Source: Schlegelella_A sp038241255 (GTDB lineage: Bacteria > Pseudomonadota > Gammaproteobacteria > Burkholderiales > Burkholderiaceae_C). Taken from it: DNA of 64,000 bases. Numbering within the stretch: position 1 is the stretch's first letter; each line of letters begins with the position of its first letter. The stretch lies in NCBI GenBank assembly GCA_038241255.1, contig JBBRFW010000004.1:35742-99741 (forward strand). Reading direction: 5' to 3'. Below, piece after piece: positions 32,518-42,071 of the stretch. The position numbers and the translations under genes are program-made. The notes under the pieces were generated by a model. It ran no database searches, had not been told where the DNA came from, and saw nothing but the letters and a program-made list of their open reading frames with translations.

Positions 32518-34089
32518 ATGAAAAGAATCGTTCCCCTGCTGGCCGCCGCCCTCGCGCTCGCGGCGCCGCTCTCGCAGGCCGTGACCCTTCGCGTCGCCGA
32601 TCAGGGCGACGTGCAGTCGATGGATCCGCATTCACTCAACGAGAGCCTGCAGCTGAGCTTCACCGGCAATGTCTACGAGTCGCTCGTCGAGCGCGACAAG
32701 AAGATGAATCTCACGCCGGCCCTAGCGACCAAGTGGACGCAGCAGAGCCCGACCGTCTGGCGCTTCGACCTGCGACCGAACGTGAAATTCCACGACGGCA
32801 CGCCGTTCACCGCCGACGACGTGGTGTTCACGTTCAAGCGTGCCGCCGGCGAGGGCTCCGACATGAAGGGCTACACGAATCCGATCAAGGAAGTGCGCAA
32901 GGTCAGTGACCTCGCCGTCGAGATCGAGACGACGGCGCCCTATCCGATCCTGCCCGACACGCTCACGACACTGGCGATGATGAGCAAGAAATGGTGCGAG
33001 GACAACAAGGCCGAGCGCCCGGTCGATCGCCGCAAAGGAATCGAGAACACCGCCAGCTTCAAGGCCAACGGCACGGGGCCGTATCGTCTGAAGGAGCGCC
33101 AGCCTTCGGTGCGCACGGTGCTGGTCAAGAATTTCAACTGGTGGGGCAAGTCGGAAGGCAACGTCGACGAGGTCGTCTTCACGCCGATCGGCAACGACGC
33201 CACGCGCGTGGCGGCGTTGCTGTCCGGGGAGACCGACGTGATGGAGCCGGTGCCGCTGCAGGACGTCGAGCGGGTGAAGGCGGCCGGCATCGACGTGCTC
33301 CAGGGCCCCGAGCTGCGCACCATCTTCCTGGGTATGGATCAGAAGCGCGACGAGCTGCAATTCAGCAACGTCAAGGGCAAGAACCCGTTCAAGGATGTCC
33401 GCGTGCGCCGTGCCTTTTACCAGGCCATCGACGAAGAGACGATCAAGTCGCGCGTCATGCGAGGCGCAGCCCTGCCCACCGGCCTCATGGTTGGCGCGGC
33501 GGTTCGCGGCTTCCAGGCCGACATGAACAAGCGCCTGCCGTACGACGTCGAGGCGGCGAAAAAGCTGCTCGCCGAGGCCGGCTATCCGAACGGCTTCGAG
33601 GTCGGCATGAACTGTCCGAACGATCGCTACGTCAACGACGCGGCGATCTGCCAGGCCGTCGCTGCCAACCTTGCGCGCGTCGGTGTCAAGGTCAACCTGA
33701 TGGCGGAGACGAAGGTCAGCTATTTCCCCAAGATCCTGCGCCGCGACACGAGCTTCTACCTGCTCGGCTGGACGCCGAGCACGGTCGACTCGCACGATAC
33801 CCTTTCCTCGATCATGGCGACGCCGAACGAAAAGGGACAAGGCCAGTTCAACCTTGGCGCCTACAGCAATGCCAAGCTCGACGAGCTGGTCCTGAAGATC
33901 CAGTCCGAGACCGACCAGAAGAAACGCAACGAGATGATCCGTGAGGCGTTCAAGATCCACCAGGATGATGTCGGCCACATTCCGCTGCATCAGCAGGCGC
34001 TCGCCTGGGCGTCGAGCAAAAAGGTCGAGCTCACGCAGCTGCCGAATAACTACATGTACTTCAAGTGGATGACGGTGAAGTCCAAGTAG
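32518..34089 (+). CDS. ABC transporter periplasmic substrate-binding protein, peptide/nickel family 5
   Basis: This 523-residue secreted protein of the DppA/OppA family has a signal peptide, MKRIVPLLAAALALAAPLSQA. The mature part begins VTLRVADQGDVQSMDPHS, with family blocks FDLRPNVKFHDGTPFTADD near residue 85 and ANGTGPYRL near 185. AAGGAAA precedes the ATG by 6-7 bases. Ligands of this family range from peptides to sugars and opines; nothing here fixes the choice. Confidence 0.93.
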   Translation: MKRIVPLLAAALALAAPLSQAVTLRVADQGDVQSMDPHSLNESLQLSFTGNVYESLVERDKKMNLTPALATKWTQQSPTVWRFDLRPNVKFHDGTPFTADDVVFTFKRAAGEGSDMKGYTNPIKEVRKVSDLAVEIETTAPYPILPDTLTTLAMMSKKWCEDNKAERPVDRRKGIENTASFKANGTGPYRLKERQPSVRTVLVKNFNWWGKSEGNVDEVVFTPIGNDATRVAALLSGETDVMEPVPLQDVERVKAAGIDVLQGPELRTIFLGMDQKRDELQFSNVKGKNPFKDVRVRRAFYQAIDEETIKSRVMRGAALPTGLMVGAAVRGFQADMNKRLPYDVEAAKKLLAEAGYPNGFEVGMNCPNDRYVNDAAICQAVAANLARVGVKVNLMAETKVSYFPKILRRDTSFYLLGWTPSTVDSHDTLSSIMATPNEKGQGQFNLGAYSNAKLDELVLKIQSETDQKKRNEMIREAFKIHQDDVGHIPLHQQALAWASSKKVELTQLPNNYMYFKWMTVKSK

Positions 34090-35087
34090 GCGCCACGGCG
34101 TCGATCTCCGCCGCCCCGGGGACTGTCGCGCCGCCGCGGCGCGAAGGGCTGCCAGAGGCATTGGTGGTCGACCGGGCGCCGAGTCGCTGGGCGCGCTTCC
34201 TCGACGGCGACTTTTGGCATTCCTTCCGCAGCTCGCCGATGGCGATCAGCGCTGCGGTCGTCGCGCTGTTCTGCGTCATCGCTGCAGTGTTCGCCAACGC
34301 GATCGCGCCGCACAACCCCTTCGACCTCGCCACCCTCGAGCTGAGCGACTCGATGCTGCCACCCGCTTGGATGGCGGGCGGCACGACGAAGTACCTGCTG
34401 GGCACCGACGAGCAGGGCCGCGACGTGCTGTCCGCGCTGATGTTCGGGGCCCGAATCTCGCTCTTCGTCGGCGGCGCTTCGGTGCTGCTCTCGCTTGTCG
34501 TCGGGGTTGGCCTCGGCCTGCTCTCGGGCTATGTAGGCGGGCGGATCGACGCGCTCATCATGCGCATCTGCGACGTCATGCTGTCGTTCCCGTCGATCCT
34601 GATCGCGCTGCTTTTCGCCGGCGTCGGCCATGCCCTCTTTCCGAACGCGAACGACTCGCTCGCCTTTGGCGTCGTCATCGTCGCGATCGCGCTCCCGGGC
34701 TGGGTTCAGTACGCACGCGCGGTGCGCGGCTCGACGATGGTCGAGCGCAACAAGGAATACATCCAAGCGGCGCGGGTCATCGGTGTGCCCCCCGTGCGGA
34801 TCATGCTGCGCCACGTCCTGCCCAACGTGATGGGGCCGGTGCTCGTGCTGTCGACGATCCAGGTTGCCGTCGCCATCCTGGCGGAGGCGACCCTCTCGTT
34901 CCTCGGCGTTGGCGTCTCGCCGACCTCGCCCTCTCTGGGCACCTTCATTAACGAGGGCAACAAGCAGCTCTTCAGCGGCGCCTGGTGGCTGGTGATCTTC
35001 CCGGGTGCGACACTGGTGCTGATCGCGCTCAGCATCAACCTGTTCGGTGACTGGCTGCGCGATGCGTTGAACCCCCGCCTGCGCTGA
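34065..35087 (+). CDS. Dipeptide/oligopeptide-type ABC transporter permease (DppC-like)
   Basis: This 340-residue inner-membrane permease is the partner of the DppB-like protein. It has the N-terminal block FWHSFRSSPMAISAAVVALF, LLGTDEQGRDVLSALMFGAR and the ATPase-contact loop KEYIQAARVIGVPPVRIMLRHVLPN (about residues 220-245). The GTG at 34065 overlaps the binding-protein gene by 25 bases; a later GTG near 34163 would shorten the cytoplasmic N-terminus without touching the membrane part. Confidence 0.9.
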   Translation: MDDGEVQVGATASISAAPGTVAPPRREGLPEALVVDRAPSRWARFLDGDFWHSFRSSPMAISAAVVALFCVIAAVFANAIAPHNPFDLATLELSDSMLPPAWMAGGTTKYLLGTDEQGRDVLSALMFGARISLFVGGASVLLSLVVGVGLGLLSGYVGGRIDALIMRICDVMLSFPSILIALLFAGVGHALFPNANDSLAFGVVIVAIALPGWVQYARAVRGSTMVERNKEYIQAARVIGVPPVRIMLRHVLPNVMGPVLVLSTIQVAVAILAEATLSFLGVGVSPTSPSLGTFINEGNKQLFSGAWWLVIFPGATLVLIALSINLFGDWLRDALNPRLR

Positions 35088-35125
35088 CCGTACTACTGGC
35101 AGGCGCACCATCCAAGGAGCCGATC

Positions 35126-35530
35126 ATGCATTCCAATCCATCGTCGTGGCGTCGAGTTGGCATGGCGGTCGCTGCTACGGCAGCGCTCGCTGCGTGTGCA
35201 AGCACTGACTACCACTACTCCCAGCTCGTCGGTAAACGGTATTTCCGTGCGCCGATCGACACTTACGACGTGTCGATCCTGCGCGTCGATGGCAAGGACA
35301 CGGTCTTCCGCCCGGTCCTCGTTGACCCGGGGCTCCGCAAGATCACCGTCCAGGGTCCGCCCGGTGGCGCGCTCGTCCCTGGCCTCGAGCGCGAGATCTC
35401 GCTCGTCGTTCGCCCGTGCACGCGCTACTACCTCGTCGCCGTCCGGCCGAATAGGCTCGGCTCAGACTTCGACGTCCGGGTCGATTACGAAGAGCCGGTC
35501 GGCGGGTGCACGCCTCCCGCGGTGAGCTAG
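35126..35530 (+). CDS. Small lipoprotein of unknown function inside the peptide ABC operon
   Basis: This 134-residue protein has a basic N-terminus, a short hydrophobic stretch and the lipobox LAAC (TAALAACAS), so lipid attachment at the Cys near residue 24 is likely. The mature part looks beta-rich, with HYSQLVGKRYF, KITVQGPPGG and YYLVAVRPNRLGSDFDVRV, and keeps two further Cys (RPCTRYY and GGCTPP) that could pair. AAGGAG precedes the ATG. It lies between the DppC-like permease and DppD-like ATPase with short spacers, so it is cotranscribed. I do not recognise the family. Confidence 0.82.
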   Translation: MHSNPSSWRRVGMAVAATAALAACASTDYHYSQLVGKRYFRAPIDTYDVSILRVDGKDTVFRPVLVDPGLRKITVQGPPGGALVPGLEREISLVVRPCTRYYLVAVRPNRLGSDFDVRVDYEEPVGGCTPPAVS

Positions 35531-35536
35531 TCGCGG

Positions 35537-36520
35537 ATGTCGGCGCCGCTGCTCGAGGTCGACAACCTGCGCGTCGAGTTTGCGGGGCGGCGCGGTCGGC
35601 TGGTGGCGCTCGACGGCGTCAGCTTCTCGATCGCGCCCGGTGAGATTCTGGGCGTCGTCGGCGAATCCGGCGCCGGCAAGTCGCTCACCGGGGCGGCGAT
35701 CATCGGCCTGCTTGACCCACCGGGGCGGATCAGCGGCGGCGAGGTGCGCTTCGAAGGCCGGCGCATCGACAACCTGCCCTACGAGCAGATGCGCAAGGTG
35801 CGCGGCCGCTCGATCGGCGCCATCTTCCAGGATCCGCTTACCTCGCTGGACCCGCTCTACACGGTGGGTCAGCAGCTGATCGAGACGATCCAGACGCACC
35901 TGTTGTCGAGCACGGCCGACGCGAGGCGGCGTGCCATTCAACTGCTCGAGGAAACGGGCATTCCTGCTGCGGAGGAGCGTCTCGACCAGTACCCGCACCA
36001 GTTCTCGGGCGGCATGCGCCAGCGTGTCGTCATCGCCCTGGCCCTGGCCGGCGAGCCCAAACTGATCGTCGCCGACGAGCCGACCACCGCCCTCGACGTC
36101 TCGATCCAGGCGCAGATCATTTCCTTGCTCAAGCGGCTGTGCAAGGACCATGGCGCCGCGGTCATGCTCGTGACCCACGACATGGGCGTGATCGCCGAAA
36201 CCTGTGATCGCGTCGCCGTGATGTACGCCGGCAGGATCGTCGAGATGGGCCCTGTCGGCGCGGTCATCCATTCTCCAGCGCATCCGTACACGGTCGGCCT
36301 GATGGGCGCGATCCCGGCGATGGATGAAGAGCGCGAGCGGCTGCTTCAGATCGACGGTGCCATGCCGCGGCTGAACGCCATTCCACCCGGCTGCGCGTTC
36401 AACCCGCGCTGCCTGCGCGCCTTCGCGCCGTGCTTCGTCGAGCGGCCGGAGCTCATGGCCGCCGGCGCCACGCGCGCCGCCTGCTGGTTGCACGCGCCGC
36501 AGATGCAGGCGGCCGCTTGA
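35537..36520 (+). CDS. Dipeptide/oligopeptide-type ABC transporter ATPase (DppD-like)
   Basis: This 327-residue ATPase has Walker A GESGAGKSLTG near residue 40, the Q-loop FQDPLTSLDPL, signature SGGMRQR, and Walker B KLIVADEPTTALD followed by TDHDMG-like VTHDMGVI. The C-terminal oligopeptide-transporter domain has the cysteine cluster GCAFNPRC...APC, probably holding an iron-sulfur cluster as in other DppD proteins. The stop overlaps the next gene's TTG start (TTGA). Confidence 0.93.
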   Translation: MSAPLLEVDNLRVEFAGRRGRLVALDGVSFSIAPGEILGVVGESGAGKSLTGAAIIGLLDPPGRISGGEVRFEGRRIDNLPYEQMRKVRGRSIGAIFQDPLTSLDPLYTVGQQLIETIQTHLLSSTADARRRAIQLLEETGIPAAEERLDQYPHQFSGGMRQRVVIALALAGEPKLIVADEPTTALDVSIQAQIISLLKRLCKDHGAAVMLVTHDMGVIAETCDRVAVMYAGRIVEMGPVGAVIHSPAHPYTVGLMGAIPAMDEERERLLQIDGAMPRLNAIPPGCAFNPRCLRAFAPCFVERPELMAAGATRAACWLHAPQMQAAA

Positions 36521-37527
36521 GCGTCGCGCTGGTCGAGGTCGAAGGGCTTGCCAAGACCTTCGACGTCTCGCTGCCCTGGCTCAACCGCGTCGCCGAGCGC
36601 AAGCCGCGCCAGTTCGTCCACGCCGTCGACGACGTCGGCTTCACGATCGCGCGCGGCCGCACGCTGGCACTGGTCGGGGAGTCGGGATGCGGCAAGAGCA
36701 CCGTCGCGCGCCTGCTCGTTGGTCTCTACCGTCCCACGCGCGGCCGCGTCGTCTTCGACGGCGTCGTCGCGAGCGCGGCCGGCGCGCGCCCGGCGTCGAT
36801 CCGCCGCCGTATGCAGATGATCTTCCAGGATCCGTATGCGAGCCTCAACCCGCGCTGGAAAGTGCGCGACATCGTCGCCGAGCCGCTCCGCGAGCACGGC
36901 CTCGCCGTCGGCTCGGGCGGGGGACGAGACGCCGGCAAGCGCGTCGCGGAGCGCGTCGGCGAGCTGCTTGCGTCGGTCGGCCTCGCCCCGGTCGATGCCG
37001 AGAAGTTCCCGCACCAGTTCTCGGGCGGCCAACGGCAGCGCATCTCGATCGCGCGGGCCCTCGCGACCCAGCCGGAGTTCCTCGTTTGCGACGAGCCGAC
37101 CTCCGCCCTCGACGTTTCCGTTCAGGCGCAGGTCCTCAACATCATGAAGGACCTGCAGGCGCGCCACGGCCTGACCTACCTCTTCATCTCGCACAACCTC
37201 GCCGTGGTCCGCCATGTCAGCGACGAGGTCGGCGTGATGTACCTCGGCCGGCTCGTCGAGATCGCCGACAAGGCGTCGCTCTTCGCGCGTCCGCGCCATC
37301 CTTACACGCGCATGCTCCTCGATGCCATTCCCGACATTCACATGAGCGGCCGCTCGCGCACGCCGGTGCAGGGCGAGGTGCCCAATCCCCTCAACCCTCC
37401 TTCGGGCTGCACCTTTCATCCGCGCTGTCCGCACGCCAATGAACGCTGCCGTGTCGAGCGGCCCCGGCTGCTGCCGATCGACGGCGCACGCGTCGCCTGC
37501 CACGCGGTCGAGGAGCGGCGAATCTGA
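36517..37527 (+). CDS. Dipeptide/oligopeptide-type ABC transporter ATPase (DppF-like)
   Basis: This 336-residue second ATPase has Walker A GESGCGKSTVARLL near residue 55, FQDPYASLNPRW, signature SGGQRQR and Walker B FLVCDEPTSALDVS. The C-terminal cysteine cluster is GCTFHPRCPHANERC. The most likely start is TTG at 36517, which overlaps the DppD stop as TTGA; ATG or GTG starts upstream lie inside the preceding gene. It ends three bases before the convergent lysA. Confidence 0.92.
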   Translation: MSVALVEVEGLAKTFDVSLPWLNRVAERKPRQFVHAVDDVGFTIARGRTLALVGESGCGKSTVARLLVGLYRPTRGRVVFDGVVASAAGARPASIRRRMQMIFQDPYASLNPRWKVRDIVAEPLREHGLAVGSGGGRDAGKRVAERVGELLASVGLAPVDAEKFPHQFSGGQRQRISIARALATQPEFLVCDEPTSALDVSVQAQVLNIMKDLQARHGLTYLFISHNLAVVRHVSDEVGVMYLGRLVEIADKASLFARPRHPYTRMLLDAIPDIHMSGRSRTPVQGEVPNPLNPPSGCTFHPRCPHANERCRVERPRLLPIDGARVACHAVEERRI

Positions 37528-37530
37528 TCG

Positions 37531-38820
37531 TTAGGTCGGCTCGGGTCGCTCGTCGTCGACGAGGCGCTCGCCGCGCATCAGGTCGCTCACGGATTCGCGC
37601 TCCCGGATGAGCCGGGCATCGACACCGGTGACGAGCACCTCGGCGGCGCGCGGACGTGTGTTGTAGTTGCTGGCCATGCTCATCGCATACGCGCCCGCTG
37701 AGAGGACGGCGAGGAAATCGCCGGGGGCGACCGCGAGGCGGCGTTCGCGTCCGAGCCAATCGCCCGATTCGCAGATCGGCCCAACCACGTCCCACGTTTC
37801 CGGTTCCCGGCCCGCGGGCTCGCACTCGACGATGCGCATCCAGGCCTCGTACATCGCCGGGCGCATCAGGTCGTTCATCGCCGCGTCGACGATGCAGAAG
37901 TTGCGCTCGCCGCCGCGCTTCAGGTACAGCACTTCGGCGACGAGAATGCCGGCGTTGCCCACCAGCGATCGCCCGGGCTCGAGAAGGATCCTGCGGCTGC
38001 TGTGGCCGCGCGCGTCGATGCGCTCGAGCAGGCTCGCGATCAACATGCCGGCATCGGGCGGAGCCTCGTCGCGATAGGTGATGCCGAGGCCGCCGCCGAG
38101 ATCGACGTGCGCGAGAGGAATCCCTTCGCCTTCGACGCGCTCGACGAGATCCAGCAGGCGATCGACGGCGTCGACGTACGGGCCCGCATCGACGATCTGC
38201 GAGCCGATGTGGCAATCGATGCCGACGATATCGATCCCGGGCAGCCGCGCCGCGCGCGCGAACGCGGCGGGCGCATCGCCGTGCGCGATGCCGAACTTGC
38301 TGCCGCGCAGCCCGGTCGAGATGTATGGGTGCGTCTTCGGATCGACGTCGGGGTTGACGCGCAGGCTGACGCGTGCGCGCGCGCCGCGGGCGCTCGCCGC
38401 TTCGCTCAGCAGCTCGAGCTCGCCGAGGCTTTCGACGTTGAAGCAGAGCACGCCGACGTCGAGCGCGCGGCGCATCTCGGCGCGCGTCTTGCCGACCCCC
38501 GAAAAGACGATCCGGGACGGAGCGCCGCCCGCGGCGAGCACCCGCTCGAGCTCGCCACCCGACACGATGTCGAAGCCGCAGCCGCGGCGCGCGAACCACT
38601 GCAGAACCGCCAGCGTCGAGTTGGCCTTGACGGCGTAGCAGACGAGATGTTCGCGGCCGGCGAGAGCGCGCTGGTACGAGTCGAGCGAACGCGCCATGAG
38701 CGCGCTCGAGTAGACATAGAGCGGCGTGCCGAAGCGCCGCGCCAGCTCGGCGGCCTCGAGGCCTTCGACCATGAGTCGGCCGCCGCTCAGGGCGATCTCC
38801 GGAGCGCCCGGAAGGTTCAT
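37531..38820 (-). CDS. lysA: Diaminopimelate decarboxylase
   Basis: This 429-residue PLP enzyme performs the last step of lysine synthesis. The PLP lysine is in CYAVKANSTLAVL near residue 60, followed by SGGELERVLAAG, HIGSQIVDAGPY, the glycine loop DLGGGLGITY and LEPGRSLVGNAG. The catalytic Cys region is VGPICESGDWL and the partner Tyr is in SAGAYAMSMASNYN. The ATG at 38820 shares one base with the lptM stop (TGATG), so the two are cotranscribed. The longer frame upstream is a shadow. Confidence 0.96.
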   Translation of the reverse strand: MNLPGAPEIALSGGRLMVEGLEAAELARRFGTPLYVYSSALMARSLDSYQRALAGREHLVCYAVKANSTLAVLQWFARRGCGFDIVSGGELERVLAAGGAPSRIVFSGVGKTRAEMRRALDVGVLCFNVESLGELELLSEAASARGARARVSLRVNPDVDPKTHPYISTGLRGSKFGIAHGDAPAAFARAARLPGIDIVGIDCHIGSQIVDAGPYVDAVDRLLDLVERVEGEGIPLAHVDLGGGLGITYRDEAPPDAGMLIASLLERIDARGHSSRRILLEPGRSLVGNAGILVAEVLYLKRGGERNFCIVDAAMNDLMRPAMYEAWMRIVECEPAGREPETWDVVGPICESGDWLGRERRLAVAPGDFLAVLSAGAYAMSMASNYNTRPRAAEVLVTGVDARLIRERESVSDLMRGERLVDDERPEPT

Positions 38821-39038
38821 CAGCGCGGCGGCGGCGACGCCGATGCCGGTCCTGATGCCGCCGTGGCACCGGAGGAAATTGCGGTGCCCAGCGACGCGGC
38901 GCGTGACGGTAGGGCGGAGGGCTCCGGCTTGGCGGGGACGAGTGCGCCCTTTTGTCCGCATGCGGCAAGTGCGGCCAAGGCCACGAGCGCAAGCGCGGGT
39001 GCGGCCGTCGCCACTACACTGCCAAAGCGTCCTGTCAT
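38820..39038 (-). CDS. lptM: Small lipoprotein LptM (YifL-like)
   Basis: This 72-residue protein has an N-terminal hydrophobic signal ending in the lipobox LAAC, followed at once by GQKGAL, the hallmark of the YifL/LptM family. LptM helps the LptDE lipopolysaccharide translocon mature in the outer membrane. The tail is Ala/Ser/Pro-rich and disordered. Position before lysA and divergent from cyaY matches the cyaY-yifL neighbourhood seen in many proteobacteria. Confidence 0.9.
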   Translation of the reverse strand: MTGRFGSVVATAAPALALVALAALAACGQKGALVPAKPEPSALPSRAASLGTAISSGATAASGPASASPPPR

Positions 39039-39056
39039 CCGGGGATTTTATCGACC

Positions 39057-39422
39057 GTGAGCACCGTTCCCGCCGCCCAAGCAGACCCTTTGTCGGGGGC
39101 CGACTACGAAGCGCGCACGCGCGACGTGCTCGCCGCGGTGGAAGCGGCCGCCGATCGATTTCTGCAGGAAGACGTGATCGACATCGACACCAGCCGAACC
39201 GGCGGCCTGCTCGAGCTCGCATTCCCCGACGGCAGCCGGATCGTCGTCAACACGCAGCCGCCGTTGCAGGAGCTCTGGCTGGCGGCACGCTCCGGTGGCT
39301 TTCACTTCCGGTCGCTCGGTGGGCGCTGGATCGACGGCCGTGACGGCCGCGAGTTCTTCGATGTGCTGTCGGCGTGTGCGAGCGAGCAGGCCGGCCGGAC
39401 GCTGCGATTCGGACCTGGTTAG
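39057..39422 (+). CDS. cyaY: Iron-sulfur cluster assembly protein CyaY (bacterial frataxin)
   Basis: This 121-residue cytoplasmic frataxin binds iron and modulates IscS-driven cluster assembly. The acidic first helix (DYEARTRDVLAAVEAAADRF) and the DVIDIDTS ridge are followed by LELAFPDGSRIVVN, PLQELWLAARSGGFHF and the C-terminal helix EFFDVLSACASEQ. The start is GTG at 39057, 18 bases from the divergent lptM; an upstream in-frame ATG lies inside lptM and is rejected. It converges on mrcA. Confidence 0.93.
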   Translation: MSTVPAAQADPLSGADYEARTRDVLAAVEAAADRFLQEDVIDIDTSRTGGLLELAFPDGSRIVVNTQPPLQELWLAARSGGFHFRSLGGRWIDGRDGREFFDVLSACASEQAGRTLRFGPG

Positions 39423-39427
39423 CGGTC

Positions 39428-41812
39428 TCAGCGCCGGAACAAATCGAGGATGCCGTTGCGCTCCTCTTCACTCGGCGGCGTCGGTGCCGCCTTGTCCTCG
39501 AGGCCGACGCTGCTCACCCCGGCGCCGCGAGCGTACTCCTCGTAGTACCACTCGCCGCCCAGGTTGACGACGCCCTCGGGGGGGCTCGGCTCCTGCACCG
39601 CGACGCCTTTCAGCATCGTGCTCATGTAGTCGATCCATATCGGCAAGGAGAGGCCGCCACCAGTCTCGCGGTCGCCGAGCTTCCTCGGATCGTCGTAGCC
39701 CATCCAGACCACGGCGACGATGTTCTTCTGCCAGCCGGCAAACCACGCGTCGTGCGAATCGTTGGTGGTGCCGGTCTTGCCGTAGACATCGGGCCGCTTC
39801 AGCGTCGCCTGCGCCTTCGCCGCCGTGCCCGAGCGGGTGACCTCCTGGAGCAGGCTCGTCATGATGAACGCGTTCCGGGCGTCGATGGTGCGCGCCGACT
39901 CGTCCAGCGCCGGCACGTGCGCCTCGTTGATGACATGACCCTTGGCGTCGGTGATCCGGCTGATCAACAGGGGGTTGATGCGATAGCCGCCGTTGGCGAA
40001 CACGCTGTACGCGGAGGCCATCTGCAGCGGCGTTACGGCGCCGGCACCGAGTGCCATCGGCAGGTAGGCAGGATGCTTGTCGGCGTCGAAGCCGAACCGC
40101 CTGATCCACTGCTGGGCGTACGCCGGCCCGATCGACTTCAGGATGCGGATCGAGATCATGTTCTTCGATTTGGCCAGCCCGCGTCGCATCGTCATCGGCC
40201 CGTCGTAGGTGCCGTCGTAGTTCTTCGGCTCCCAGGGCTGGCTGCCGGTGGTTCCGGCGTCGAAGAAGAGCGGGGCGTCATTGATCACGGTCGCCGGCGT
40301 GAACCCCTTCTCCAGCGCCGCCGAGTAGATGAACGGCTTGAAGCTCGATCCGGGCTGGCGCCACGCCTGCGTAACGTGATTGAACTTGCTTTTGGAATAG
40401 TCGAAGCCGCCGACCATGGCGCGGACGGTGCCCGTGCGCGGATCCATGGCGACGAACGCGCCCTCGACCTCGGGCAGCTGGGTGATCGACCACTCGCCCT
40501 TGGTGCCGCGGATGAGTCGAACCACGGCCCCCGGGCGGACTTGCGTCTTCGGGTTCGCTTTCGGCGAGAGCGCGGACGCCGCCGGCTTCAAGCCATCGCC
40601 GATGACCGTGGCCGATTCGCCGTTTTGAAGCATGGCCACCACCTTCTTCGCCGAGGCCTCGGTGACCACCGCCGCGCGAAGCTCGTCGTTGTCGGGAAAG
40701 TCCTGCAGCGCCTCGGCGATGCGGGAGTCGAGCTCGGCGCGGTCGGCGGGCAGGTCGACGTAGTCTTCCGGGCCCCGATAGACCTGGCGCTTCTCGTACT
40801 CCATGATGCCCTTGCGCAGGGCGTGGTAAGCGAGCGTCTGCTCCGCCGAGTTGAGCGTCAGGTAGACGTTCAGGCCGCGCGTGTAAGCCTCTGCGCCGTA
40901 CTGGTTGAAGATCATCTGCCGCGCTTGCTCGGCGACGTACTCGGCATGCACCGCGACTTCGGACGGCGCGCGGTACTTCAGCACTTGCTTCATGGCGGTG
41001 TCGCGCTCGGCCGCCGTGATGAAGCCGTTCTCGAGCATGCGATCGATGACATATCGCTGCCGCCTCGTCGCCCGGTCCGGGTTGACGATCGGGTTGTTGG
41101 CCGAGGGGGCCTTGGGCAGGCCGGCAAGCATCGCTGCCTCGGCGATGGTGATGTCCTTCAGCGGCTTGCCGAAATAGATTTCGCTGGCCGACGCGAATCC
41201 GTACGCCCGCTGCCCGAGGGCGATATGGTTCATGTAGATCTCGAGAATCTGTTCCTTGCTGAGGAGGCTTTCGATCTTCAGCGACAGCAACATCTCGTAG
41301 ATCTTGCGAGTAAATGTTTTCTCGGTCGACAGATAGAAATTGCGCGCGACCTGCATCGTGATGGTCGATGCGCCCTGCGCGCTGTGGCCCTCGCCGAAGT
41401 TAGCGAGACCGGCGCGCAGTGCGCCCACGTAGTCGACGCCGCTGTGCTTGTAGAAGCGCGCGTCCTCGACGGCGAGCACGGCGTCCTGCATGACTTTCGG
41501 AATCTGCGCGATCGGCACGAAGCTGCGCCGCTCCTCGCCGAACTCGCCGAGCAGCACGCCGTCGGCTGAGAAGACGCGCATCGGCAGCTTCGGTCGATAG
41601 TCGGTGAGGCTGTCGATCTCCGGGAGGTTGGGGTAGGAGACGGCGAGGGCGATGGCCGCGATCAGCACCCCCGCGACGACGGCCGATGCCGCGAGGCCGA
41701 GCAGCGTGAGGACGATCCGAACGATGACCCGTGGCCATGACGAGCCTGCTTCTCGCCGCGCTGACGGCCGCGATCGGGGCTCGCGTTCTGCCTGGGATTC
41801 GGAATCTGTCAC
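39428..41812 (-). CDS. mrcA: Bifunctional peptidoglycan synthase, penicillin-binding protein 1A
   Basis: This 794-residue class A PBP has a cytoplasmic N-terminus, one membrane helix (residues 30-55) and the GT51 glycosyltransferase (EDARFYKHSGVD with the catalytic Glu; ASTITMQVARNFYLS; QILEIYMNHIALG). An OB-like insert follows. The transpeptidase has the active Ser in PGSSFKPF, SKN in AKSKNMIS and KTGT in YGKTGTTNDSH. It polymerises and cross-links murein at the inner-membrane surface. The start is GTG at 41812. Divergence from pilM across 259 bases is the common gammaproteobacterial and betaproteobacterial arrangement. Confidence 0.96.
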   Translation of the reverse strand: MTDSESQAEREPRSRPSARREAGSSWPRVIVRIVLTLLGLAASAVVAGVLIAAIALAVSYPNLPEIDSLTDYRPKLPMRVFSADGVLLGEFGEERRSFVPIAQIPKVMQDAVLAVEDARFYKHSGVDYVGALRAGLANFGEGHSAQGASTITMQVARNFYLSTEKTFTRKIYEMLLSLKIESLLSKEQILEIYMNHIALGQRAYGFASASEIYFGKPLKDITIAEAAMLAGLPKAPSANNPIVNPDRATRRQRYVIDRMLENGFITAAERDTAMKQVLKYRAPSEVAVHAEYVAEQARQMIFNQYGAEAYTRGLNVYLTLNSAEQTLAYHALRKGIMEYEKRQVYRGPEDYVDLPADRAELDSRIAEALQDFPDNDELRAAVVTEASAKKVVAMLQNGESATVIGDGLKPAASALSPKANPKTQVRPGAVVRLIRGTKGEWSITQLPEVEGAFVAMDPRTGTVRAMVGGFDYSKSKFNHVTQAWRQPGSSFKPFIYSAALEKGFTPATVINDAPLFFDAGTTGSQPWEPKNYDGTYDGPMTMRRGLAKSKNMISIRILKSIGPAYAQQWIRRFGFDADKHPAYLPMALGAGAVTPLQMASAYSVFANGGYRINPLLISRITDAKGHVINEAHVPALDESARTIDARNAFIMTSLLQEVTRSGTAAKAQATLKRPDVYGKTGTTNDSHDAWFAGWQKNIVAVVWMGYDDPRKLGDRETGGGLSLPIWIDYMSTMLKGVAVQEPSPPEGVVNLGGEWYYEEYARGAGVSSVGLEDKAAPTPPSEEERNGILDLFRR

Positions 41813-41984
41813 ACGCGTCCAGTAAGGGCCGTCGCATTATAGAAACCCGAGCGCGGGGCACGTTCCGGACGCTCGATCAGTGACGCAATGGACAGTTCGA
41901 ATCGCGTTGCAAGATGACGCATCTTGCCAAGCCTTTACGTGTGAGATTTGCAACGCGCACGGGGCGGTCGCTCCGGGTTTTGCC

Positions 41985-42013
41985 TTGGGAATCAAAGGCT
42001 TTACTGCTAGCAT
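41985..42013 (+). promoter_or_regulatory. Candidate promoter of the pilMNOPQ operon
   Basis: TTGGGA (41985-41990) and TAGCAT (42008-42013) are separated by 17 bases, each with four of six consensus matches. The expected start is about 42020, leaving a 50-base leader with AAAAGGGG before the GTG of pilM. It lies in the 259-base gap shared with the divergent mrcA. The rest of that gap shows no strong hairpin. Confidence 0.55.
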
Positions 42014-42071
42014 CGAAGTAACTTATTAACACTCCGGCGCGTTCATTTCTCGACGCTGGAAAAGGGGCACC

